Assembly: GCA_964520475.1 (NCBI GenBank)
Contig: CAZFNS010000002.1
Location: 62,001-126,000 of the forward strand
From: Ruminobacter sp964520475
GTDB taxonomy: Bacteria; Pseudomonadota; Gammaproteobacteria; Enterobacterales; Succinivibrionaceae
DNA: 64,000 nt
Direction: 5' to 3'
Positions 16,390 to 23,219 of this stretch are shown here, one piece after another (position 1 is the stretch's first letter; every line of letters starts with the position of its first letter). A program made the translations under genes and the position numbers. Under the pieces are notes generated by a model. The model worked only from the letters and a program-made list of their open reading frames with translations, was not told the origin of the DNA and searched no databases.

Positions 16390-16418
16390 ATGATATATAA
16401 AAATCAAACGATAGTCAA
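16390..16418 (-). promoter_or_regulatory. yceD-fab operon promoter
   Basis: TTGACT (16413-16418) and TATCAT (16390-16395) with exactly 17 bp between them, in AT-rich DNA. A start 6-8 bases downstream of the -10 would leave only about 2-4 bases before the yceD ATG. Confidence 0.88.
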
Positions 16419-16456
16419 AAAAAAATGCGCGGCCCGCGCCGGCCCGCCGCGCGGGC
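16417..16456 (-). terminator. Terminator of the rluC-HAD operon, abutting the next promoter
   Basis: GCCCGCGC and GCGCGGGC (16449-16456 and 16432-16439) form the stem directly after the HAD stop codon. Nine T follow, and the last two are the first bases of the yceD -35 box. Confidence 0.85.
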
Positions 16457-17122
16457 TCAGGCGTCCGCCCCGGGAAGGAGCGCGAGCAGGCCGGGCAGGT
16501 CCTCCGCGACCGCCTCGGCCCCCGCCCGCAGCAGGGTCCCGCGATCGTCCGCGCCCGTCAGGACCCCCGCCGTCCGGGCGCGGGCCCGCGCCCCCATGAG
16601 GACGTCGAGCGCCGAGTCGCCGACCATGAGGAGGCCGCGCGGCGGGATCGCGAGCAGGTCGCTCAGGCGGAGCAGCATCTGGGGATCCGGCTTCGAGCGC
16701 GCCTCGTCCCCCGCGGCCGACGCGTCCACGTACGGAGCCAGGCCGGGCCGGCTCAGGATCGCCGCGCAGCCCCGGCGGGACTTCCCGGTCGCCACGGCGA
16801 TCCGATAGCCGCGCGCCTTAAGCTCGGCCAGGGTCTCGGACGTCCCGGGGAACAGGGGAACCGGGCTCTCGCGCTCCAGCCGGGCGTACTCGGCCCGGTA
16901 GACGGCCGCGGCCCGCGCGATCTCCTCCGGCGGGCGCCCCGGCAGGACCCGGGCGACGGCCGCCCCCAGGGACATGCCGATGACCGCCCGCGCCTCGCGC
17001 TCGGACGGCCGGGGGTACCCGAGCGCCGCGCAGGCGAACCCGATGCACGCGACGATCCGCCCGACCGAGTCCGTCAGCGTCCCGTCTATGTCGAAGATCA
17101 CCGCTCTCACGCCTTTGAACAT
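16457..17122 (-). CDS. HAD-superfamily phosphatase, phosphoglycolate-phosphatase-like
   Basis: A 221-residue HAD hydrolase with all core motifs: F-D-I-D-G-T-L-T-D-S near residue 10 (nucleophile and acid Asp), A-T-G-K-S near 112, Lys in R-S-K-P-D-P near 143 and M-V-G-D-S-A-L-D near 166. The helical cap after motif I is of the Gph/PpaX type. Substrate specificity cannot be read from the sequence; E. coli YigB/Gph/YjjG-like roles are possible. The ATG follows the rluC TGA after one base, so translation is coupled. Confidence 0.85.
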   Translation of the reverse strand: MFKGVRAVIFDIDGTLTDSVGRIVACIGFACAALGYPRPSEREARAVIGMSLGAAVARVLPGRPPEEIARAAAVYRAEYARLERESPVPLFPGTSETLAELKARGYRIAVATGKSRRGCAAILSRPGLAPYVDASAAGDEARSKPDPQMLLRLSDLLAIPPRGLLMVGDSALDVLMGARARARTAGVLTGADDRGTLLRAGAEAVAEDLPGLLALLPGADA

Positions 17123-17123
17123 T

Positions 17124-18098
17124 TCACGCTCCGTTCTTCTTTTTTCTTATCGCCGCGAGCAGGGCCGCGAGGTCCCCCGGGAGCGGGGCCCGGACCGTCG
17201 TTTCCGCCCCGGTGGCGGGATCGTTGAAAGTTATCTCCTCCGCGTGCAGGAACATGCGGCCGAGCCCGAGCTCCCGGTACGCCGCGTCGAACGCCGCGTC
17301 CCCGTACCGGGCGTCGCCGAGGATGGGATGGCCCTTCCAGGCGAGGTGCACGCGGATCTGGTGGGTCCGCCCCGTGAGGGGGCGGGCCTCCACGAGCGTG
17401 ACGCCCCCGAGGTTCTCGCGGACCGCGAACTCGGTGACGGAGGGCTTGCCCGCGGCCGCGTCCACCTTCACGATCCGCTCCCCGCTCCGCAGGACGTTTT
17501 TGACGAGCGGCGCGCTAACCCGCGCGGTCCCGGCGGGAAAGACCCCCTTCACCAGGGCGACGTAGCGCTTCCGCGTGTCCTTCTCGCGGAACTGCTCGTG
17601 CAGTTTCCGGAGGGCGCTCCGCTTCTTGGCGACGATGAGGCAGCCGCTCGTCTCGCGGTCGAGGCGGTGCGCGAGCTCGAGATAGCGGAGATCGGGCCGG
17701 AGCGCGCGCAGCGCCTCGATGAGGCCGTAGGACACGCCGCTCCCGCCGTGCGCCGGCATGAAGCAGGGCTTGTCGACCACCATCAGGACGTCGTTCTCGA
17801 AGAGGACCGCGTCCCGGAGGGCGCTCACCTTCCCGAGGTTGGGCGAAGGGAGGACGACCGGGCCGGCGCTCATCCTGAGGGGCGGCACCCTGACCTCGTC
17901 GCCCGGGACGAGCCGGTACCCCGGCCCGACCCGCCCTTTGTTGACCCTGACCTCGCCCCGGCGGATCACGCGGTAAACCAGGGTGCGCGGCACGCCTTTG
18001 AGGATCCGGAGCAGGAAATTGTCGATCCTGACGCCCTCGTCGTCCGCCGCGGCCGTTTTTATTTCCGCGCCCCGGTATTCCTCGGTTATCTCCCGCAC
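17124..18098 (-). CDS. rluC: 23S rRNA pseudouridine synthase RluC
   Basis: A 324-residue pseudouridine synthase for 23S rRNA positions 955, 2504 and 2580 (E. coli numbering). An N-terminal S4 RNA-binding domain (D-N-F-L-L-R-I-L-K-G-V-P near residue 28) is followed by the RluA-fold domain, with catalytic Asp in E-L-A-H-R-L-D-R-E-T-S-G near 145 and the G-R-T-H-Q-I-R-V-H motif. The GTG at 18098 is chosen because GGGGGAGA precedes it at good spacing and the protein then has the E. coli length. The frame continues upstream without similarity. The gene is divergent from the symporter and rne, as rluC is from rne in E. coli. Confidence 0.94.
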   Translation of the reverse strand: MREITEEYRGAEIKTAAADDEGVRIDNFLLRILKGVPRTLVYRVIRRGEVRVNKGRVGPGYRLVPGDEVRVPPLRMSAGPVVLPSPNLGKVSALRDAVLFENDVLMVVDKPCFMPAHGGSGVSYGLIEALRALRPDLRYLELAHRLDRETSGCLIVAKKRSALRKLHEQFREKDTRKRYVALVKGVFPAGTARVSAPLVKNVLRSGERIVKVDAAAGKPSVTEFAVRENLGGVTLVEARPLTGRTHQIRVHLAWKGHPILGDARYGDAAFDAAYRELGLGRMFLHAEEITFNDPATGAETTVRAPLPGDLAALLAAIRKKKNGA

Positions 18099-18185
18099 CG
18101 CGTCTCCCCCGCCGGCGCCCCGCCGGCCCCCTCCCCGGAACCCCCGGACGCGGCGCCGGGAGGGCCGGGCCGCCGCGTAACGGCC

Positions 18186-18214
18186 ATTATACACGCCCCC
18201 ATTTTCCCCGACAA
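18186..18214 (-). promoter_or_regulatory. rluC promoter
   Basis: TTGTCG (18209-18214) and a perfect TATAAT (18186-18191) separated by 17 bp on the minus strand. The predicted leader to the GTG is about 80 bases. Confidence 0.8.
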
Positions 18215-18301
18215 ACGGCCCGGAAAAAGAAATTTTAAAATAAAAACGTTTTCCCCGGAAAAACCACGCATATTTTTCACGCCGGATGTTCAAATCCGAT
18301 C

Positions 18302-18307
18302 TATAAT
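18302..18307 (+). promoter_or_regulatory. Possible -10 box for the symporter gene
   Basis: A perfect TATAAT facing right, with no recognisable -35 at 15-19 bp. The leader to the ATG at 18465 would be about 150 bases, containing a GGCGCG/CGCGCC inverted repeat near 18340-18358. Apart from this and the rluC promoter, the 366-bp gap 18099-18464 shows nothing. Confidence 0.4.
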
Positions 18308-18464
18308 AAAACTGTTAACCGCGTCAAACTTTTTCACCCGGCGCGGCGAGACGCGCCGTCCCCCGGCGGACCCCGGCGGAGACGGCGGCCACGAGCTTCC
18401 CCCCGGCCCGAGCGGCCGCCCGGAGCCCGCGCGAAGACGCGGGGGTCCTGAGGATTCAGACAAA

Positions 18465-19883
18465 ATGCAACTTACGGCGACTCAGCTCGTCATGATGCTG
18501 GCCACGATGGCCCTCATCATCGGCGCGGGAATTCTTTCCGCCCGGAAAATCAAATCTTCCGAGGGTTTTTCCCTCAACGGCCGCAGCGCCTCCGCCGGCA
18601 TGGTCGCCGGGGCGGTGACCGGCTCCTGCATCGGCGGCGGGGCCACCATCGGCACCGCCCAGCTGGCCTTCCACGCCGGGCTCAGCGCCTGGTGGTTCAC
18701 CATCGGCATCGGCGTCGGCTTCGTCCTGATGGGCCTGTTCTTCGCCGCCAAATTCCGGGAGACCGGCCGCGAGACCATCTCGCAGATCCTCGTGTCCCGC
18801 TACGGCCGGACCTGCGGCCCGGTCTGCTCCGTCATCACCTCGGCCGGCCTCTTCTTCGCGGCGGCCGCCTCGGTCCTGCCGGCGATCCACATGATCGCGG
18901 GCATCATGAACGTGTCCGTCTGGACGTCCTCCGCCGTCCTGTTCCTGCTCGTCGCCTCCTACATCGGCTTCGGCGGCATGAGGGGCGCGAGCGTGTCGGG
19001 GCTCCTTAAGAGCGCGATCCTCTGGCTCATGCTCATCTGCGTCGCCGTCATCGCGGGGACGCGCCTGCGCGCCGTCCCGGACATCGAGGCCGTGATCCCG
19101 GACGCGCTCGACATTTTCGCGGCCGGCTGGGATCGGATCCTCGAGAACGTGATCTCGGTTTCCGCGGGCTTCGTCTGCGCCCAGGCCTACGCCCAGGCGT
19201 TCTTCTCGGCCCGCAGCGCCGCGGCCGCCAAGGCGGGCTGCTTCGCCGCCGCGGCGATCAGCCTCCCCGTGGGCCTGCCCTGCGTCATGGCGGCCATGTA
19301 CATGCGCGCCGCCCATCCCGAAACCGCGCCGATCATGGCCCTGCCGGAGTTCGCCGTGACGTGCATGCCCGGGCCGCTCGCCGGGATCACCCTCGGGGCC
19401 CTGGTCGTCGCCCTCGTCAGCTCGGTCGCCGGCCTGACCCTCGGCATCAGCACTCTGCTCACCCGCGACATCTGGGCCAAGGCGTTCCGCCTCGCCGACG
19501 GCGCCGCCGTCCTGGCCGCGAACCGGCTCACGGTGGTCGCCGTGGCCCTCGGCCTCATCGTGTTCTCCCTCCTCAACCTGGATTCGCAGGTGCTCATGTG
19601 GAACATCCTGGCGCTGTCCCTGCGGGCCGGGATCTTCATCCCGCTGGTCCTCGCCCTCTACAAGTCCACCCTGCTGCCGCGCCGCTGGGCCGTGCCGGTG
19701 ATGGTCGCCGGGGCGGCGCTCCCCGCCCTCTCGAACCCGGTGCTGCACCTCGCCGTGCCGCCGCTCTTCACGGGCTTCGCCGCCGCGCTCGCCCTGCTCG
19801 GGCTCGGCGCCGCCGTCCGGACCTACCGCGTCCGCGGGCTCCTCTACGCCGAGGCCCGCGGCGGATCCGCGCGCCGGAACTGA
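18465..19883 (+). CDS. Sodium:solute symporter family (SSF) transporter
   Basis: A 472-residue polytopic membrane protein with about 12-13 hydrophobic segments spread through the sequence. The early G-R-S-A-S-A-G-M-V-A-G-A-V-T-G-S block, F-S-L-N-G-R, and the A-Y-A-Q-A-F-F-S-A-R-S segment near residue 245 resemble SSF proteins (PutP, PanF). A Ser/Thr-rich segment L-G-I-S-T-L-L-T-R-D-I-W near residue 328 matches the usual S-T-x-D-I/R-D after TM8, which contributes a sodium site. The substrate is unknown. The ATG is chosen by TGAGGA 11 bases upstream; a long open frame upstream has no similarity. It is inserted between rluC and rne, which adjoin in E. coli. Confidence 0.82.
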   Translation: MQLTATQLVMMLATMALIIGAGILSARKIKSSEGFSLNGRSASAGMVAGAVTGSCIGGGATIGTAQLAFHAGLSAWWFTIGIGVGFVLMGLFFAAKFRETGRETISQILVSRYGRTCGPVCSVITSAGLFFAAAASVLPAIHMIAGIMNVSVWTSSAVLFLLVASYIGFGGMRGASVSGLLKSAILWLMLICVAVIAGTRLRAVPDIEAVIPDALDIFAAGWDRILENVISVSAGFVCAQAYAQAFFSARSAAAAKAGCFAAAAISLPVGLPCVMAAMYMRAAHPETAPIMALPEFAVTCMPGPLAGITLGALVVALVSSVAGLTLGISTLLTRDIWAKAFRLADGAAVLAANRLTVVAVALGLIVFSLLNLDSQVLMWNILALSLRAGIFIPLVLALYKSTLLPRRWAVPVMVAGAALPALSNPVLHLAVPPLFTGFAAALALLGLGAAVRTYRVRGLLYAEARGGSARRN

Positions 19884-19892
19884 CGGCGCGCC

Positions 19893-19922
19893 GCCCCGCC
19901 CCCGGGCGGGGCTTCTTTTTTT
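19893..19922 (+). terminator. Symporter terminator
   Basis: GCCCCGCC and GGCGGGGC pair around CCCG, followed by a long T-rich tail (TTCTTTTTTTT). Confidence 0.93.
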
Positions 19923-20025
19923 CCCGGCCTTCCCTCCCTTCCGCCCGAAAAATGACCGCCCGGGCCGGGATCCGCGCGCCGTTCGGCCGATTAATCAATG
20001 CAGAGCACATTTTTGGCATTTTTTA

Positions 20026-20055
20026 TTGTGACGATCCGCTTAAAAATGAGATAAT
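20026..20055 (+). promoter_or_regulatory. Candidate rne promoter with about 400-base leader
   Basis: TTGTGA (20026-20031) and GATAAT (20050-20055) at 18-bp spacing, in an AT-rich island. The downstream leader reaches the rne ATG at 20463. In E. coli rne has a 361-base 5' UTR used for autoregulation. The 579-bp gap 19884-20462 otherwise holds only the symporter terminator and the hairpin at 20299-20329. Confidence 0.6.
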
Positions 20056-20298
20056 ACCCGCGTTCGTCCGCGCGGCTTAGGCGCGGACGGCCGCGGCCGC
20101 CCGGAGCGAAACGTTCTTCTCCCGGACGCGCCGTTTCGCTAACCTTAAACTTTGATAAAGATTGGTACGGATTGACTCGCTGCCCGCGCGCGGAGTAATC
20201 GACCGGAACTACCAGAATTACCGATAATCCGGGCCACCGGCCCGGATTGGCAGAGCGCCGCGCGTCCCCGGCATCCCGGGCCGCGGCGGATAAGTTCT

Positions 20299-20329
20299 TT
20301 TTCCCGGGGCCTTTCGGGCCCCGGGAAAA
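20299..20329 (+). other. Perfect 13-bp hairpin in the rne leader
   Basis: TTTTCCCGGGGCC (20299-20311) pairs with GGCCCCGGGAAAA (20317-20329) around a TTTCG loop. No T run follows on either strand, so it is not a simple terminator. It lies about 130 bases upstream of the rne start codon and is a candidate RNase E autoregulatory structure. Confidence 0.7.
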
Positions 20330-20462
20330 TGGTTGAGAAAATTTACCCATTTGCCCGTCCGCCCGGCGGCCGGGCCGAAAACCGCCGCCTCCCCCCGCGG
20401 GAGGCGCGCGGGCGTGCTCTTTGCCCGTCAGGACCGTACCGCGATAATAAGAGCGACAACTC

Positions 20463-23132
20463 ATGAAAAGAATGCTAATCAACGCAACACAGGAAGAGGA
20501 GATGCGTGTTGCCCTGGTCGACGGTCAGAAGATATACGATCTGGACATCGAATCGGCCGGGCATGAACAGAAGAAAGCCAACATTTACAAAGGTGTGATC
20601 ACCCGGGTCGAGCCCAGTCTCGAAGCGGCGTTCGTCGACTACGGCACGGACCGGCACGGGTTCCTCCCCCTCAAGGAAATAGCCCGGGAATACTACCGGC
20701 CCGGCTACTCCGCCTCGGGCAAATCCGGCCTCAAGGACGCGATCCGGGAAGGCACGGAAGTCATCGTTCAGATTGAAAAAGAAGAACGGGGCCTCAAAGG
20801 CGCGGCTCTCACCACCTACATCTCCATCGCCGGCTCGTACGTCGTGCTCATGCCGAACAACCCCCGCGCCGGCGGGATCTCCCACCGCATCGAAGGCGAC
20901 GAGCGCACCGAGCTCCGCGCCGCGCTCGACTCCCTGGCCGTGCCCGAGGGCATGGGCATCATCGTCCGCACCGCGGGCGTCGGCAAAAGCCCCGAGGAGC
21001 TCAACTGGGATCTCAACATCCTGGTCAAGCACTGGGAAATGATCAAAAAGGCGGCGGACGAGCGCCCCGCCCCCTTCCTCATCCATCAGGAAAGCAGCAT
21101 CGTGCTGCGGGCCATCCGCGACTACCTCCGGCAGGACATCGGCGAGATCCTCGTCGACGTCCCGGAAGTTTACGAGCAGGTCAAAAAGCACGTGGCCCTG
21201 GTCCGCCCGGACTTCCTCTCCAAGGTCAAGCTCTACGACGGCAGCGACCCGCTGTTCAGCCACTACCAGATCGAGTCGCAGATCGAGTCCGCGTACCAGC
21301 GCGAGGTCAAGCTCCCGTCGGGGGGCTCGATCGTGATCGACCCGACCGAGGCGATGACCTCCATCGACGTCAACTCGGCCAAGGCCACCAAGGGCGGCGA
21401 CATCGAGGAGACGGCCCTGCAGACCAACATCGAGGCGGCCGAGGAAATCGCCCGGCAGCTCCGCCTGCGCGATGTCGGCGGGCTCATCGTCATCGACTTC
21501 ATCGACATGAAGCCCCTCAAGAACCAGCGCGAAATCGAGAACCGCATGCGCGAGGCCACCCGCGAGGACCGGGCCCGCATCCAGTTCGCCCGGATCTCGC
21601 GCTTCGGCCTCATGGAGATGTCCCGGCAGCGCATCAGATCCTCCCTCGTGGAGTCGACCTCCCACGTGTGCCCGCGCTGCGCCGGCGTCGGCAGCATCAG
21701 GGACAACGGCTCGCTCGCCCTCTCGATCATCCGCATCATCGAGGAGGAGGCCATCAAAGACTGCACCGCGGCCGTCTGCGCCCGCGTGCCCCTCGAGGTG
21801 TCCGCCTATCTCCTCAACGAGAAGCGCCGCTCCCTCGACGGCATCGAGAAGCGCCACGAGGTCCGGGTGTTCGTCATTCCCGACCGCGCCCTGGAGACCC
21901 CCAATTACGAGATCACCCGCGTGCGCAGCGGCGAGGACGACGAGATCAGCACCTTCAGCCTGATGAAGCGGGACGCCGCGGCCGGCGCCCCGGCCCCGAG
22001 CAACTTCCCGGCGGGCCGCGAGGACCACTCGGCGGCCCCGCGCCACCGCGCCGAGACCCCCAAGCCGGCCGTGGCCATCGACTCCCTCAGCGAGATCGCC
22101 CGCGCCGCCCCCTCGGTTTCGAGCGTGCAGTCCGTGGGCATCTTCAAACGCCTGATTAACGGCATCGTCGGCCTGTTCCGGGCCGAGGACGCCGACGGCG
22201 CCGTCAAGCCCGCCATTTCCAAGGTCAGCGCCGCGGCCGGACGCGCCCCGGCGGCCCGGACCAAAGATGCGGGCGGCGCCCGCGCCGCGGGCCAGGCCCA
22301 GCCGGGCCGGACCCGCGCGGGAGCGCGCAAGCAGGCCGCGAACGGAACCGCCCAGCCGAAGACGCCGCGGACCCGGACGAAGCCCGCGGCCCCCGCCGCC
22401 GAAGAGGAGACCCAGGCGAAGGCTCCGCGCGGCCGCGGCGGCCGCCGGAGCGCGCCCCCGGCCGAGGCCGCGGCGGCGGAAGCCCCGCGGGAGAACGAAG
22501 CCGCCCGGACGGCGGCCGCGGAAAGCGCCGCGGCCGCGGCGCCCGCCCCCGAGAAGGAAGGCGCCGGGACCCGGGCCGCCGCCAAGGCCGATAAGGCCGA
22601 AAAGCCGGCGCGCCGCTCTTCCGCCCGGAAGGCCCCGGCGGCCGGAGCGGGCGAGAAGAAGGAGCGCCGGCCGCGCGGCCAGGGCGCCGGGAAACGGCGC
22701 GCCGAAGCCGCGGCCCCCGCCGCGCCCGCCGAACGGGCGGCGCCCGCCGCGCTCGCCGCGTACGTCCCGCCGGCCCGGGTGGGCTGCCTGCCGAACGTGA
22801 GCTTCGCGACGGCGGACATGACCGAGCCCGAACCGGGCGATCTGCCCCCGGCCGAGCCGGCCCGCGCGGCCGAGCCCGCGCCGTTCGCGGGCGCCTCCGG
22901 CCGGCACGCGGGCCTGAGCGCCCTTAAGAACCCGGCCGGGGCGGACATGACCGAGCCCGCGCCGGGCGAGCTGCCCGCCGCCCCCGCCGCCGCGGGAACT
23001 CCGCAGGACGAGCCGTTCAATCCCCGGGCCGCCTTCGCGGGCTTCGCGGGGCTCAAGACCCTCGCGGCGGTCCCGGCGGCCGAGCCGGCCCCCGCGCCGG
23101 CAGGCGCGGCCCCGGCCCCGGCGGACGATTAG
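20463..23132 (+). CDS. rne: Ribonuclease E
   Basis: An 889-residue endoribonuclease, core of the RNA degradosome. Residues 1 to about 500 match the E. coli catalytic half almost position for position, from M-K-R-M-L-I-N-A-T-Q and the S1 domain to the DNase I-like domain with metal ligands Asp302 and Asp345. Zinc-link cysteines C403 and C406 are in C-P-R-C, and the small domain follows. Residues about 556-572 (I-F-K-R-L-I-N-G-I-V-G-L-F-R) form an amphipathic helix like the membrane-binding segment A. The rest of the C-terminus is Ala/Pro/Lys/Arg-rich scaffold with two copies of an A-D-M-T-E-P-x-P-G-x-L-P motif near 784 and 826. It is shorter than E. coli RNase E (1061). The ribosome site is weak and the leader long. 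Confidence 0.98.
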   Translation: MKRMLINATQEEEMRVALVDGQKIYDLDIESAGHEQKKANIYKGVITRVEPSLEAAFVDYGTDRHGFLPLKEIAREYYRPGYSASGKSGLKDAIREGTEVIVQIEKEERGLKGAALTTYISIAGSYVVLMPNNPRAGGISHRIEGDERTELRAALDSLAVPEGMGIIVRTAGVGKSPEELNWDLNILVKHWEMIKKAADERPAPFLIHQESSIVLRAIRDYLRQDIGEILVDVPEVYEQVKKHVALVRPDFLSKVKLYDGSDPLFSHYQIESQIESAYQREVKLPSGGSIVIDPTEAMTSIDVNSAKATKGGDIEETALQTNIEAAEEIARQLRLRDVGGLIVIDFIDMKPLKNQREIENRMREATREDRARIQFARISRFGLMEMSRQRIRSSLVESTSHVCPRCAGVGSIRDNGSLALSIIRIIEEEAIKDCTAAVCARVPLEVSAYLLNEKRRSLDGIEKRHEVRVFVIPDRALETPNYEITRVRSGEDDEISTFSLMKRDAAAGAPAPSNFPAGREDHSAAPRHRAETPKPAVAIDSLSEIARAAPSVSSVQSVGIFKRLINGIVGLFRAEDADGAVKPAISKVSAAAGRAPAARTKDAGGARAAGQAQPGRTRAGARKQAANGTAQPKTPRTRTKPAAPAAEEETQAKAPRGRGGRRSAPPAEAAAAEAPRENEAARTAAAESAAAAAPAPEKEGAGTRAAAKADKAEKPARRSSARKAPAAGAGEKKERRPRGQGAGKRRAEAAAPAAPAERAAPAALAAYVPPARVGCLPNVSFATADMTEPEPGDLPPAEPARAAEPAPFAGASGRHAGLSALKNPAGADMTEPAPGELPAAPAAAGTPQDEPFNPRAAFAGFAGLKTLAAVPAAEPAPAPAGAAPAPADD

Positions 23133-23161
23133 GGCGCCGTTCCCGGAAGGGTAAATAAAAC

Positions 23162-23197
23162 GGGGGCGCCGGCTGCGGCCGGCGCCCCCTTTTTTTT
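23162..23197 (+). terminator. rne terminator
   Basis: A 12-bp perfect stem (23162-23173 with 23178-23189) and eight T. The following GC(T)7GC(T)5 stretch abuts the stop codon of the converging kinase gene, for which the hairpin may also serve. Confidence 0.94.
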
Positions 23198-23219
23198 GCT
23201 TTTTTTTGCTTTTTTCGCT

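Noticed and set aside
18099..18293. N-terminal extension of RluC beyond the GTG at 18098.
   Set aside because: The rluC promoter lies inside it and the extension has no similarity to RluC.
16974..18464. Long upstream extension of the symporter frame.
   Set aside because: It runs antisense through rluC and the HAD gene, has no membrane or family features, and the ATG at 18465 has a ribosome site.
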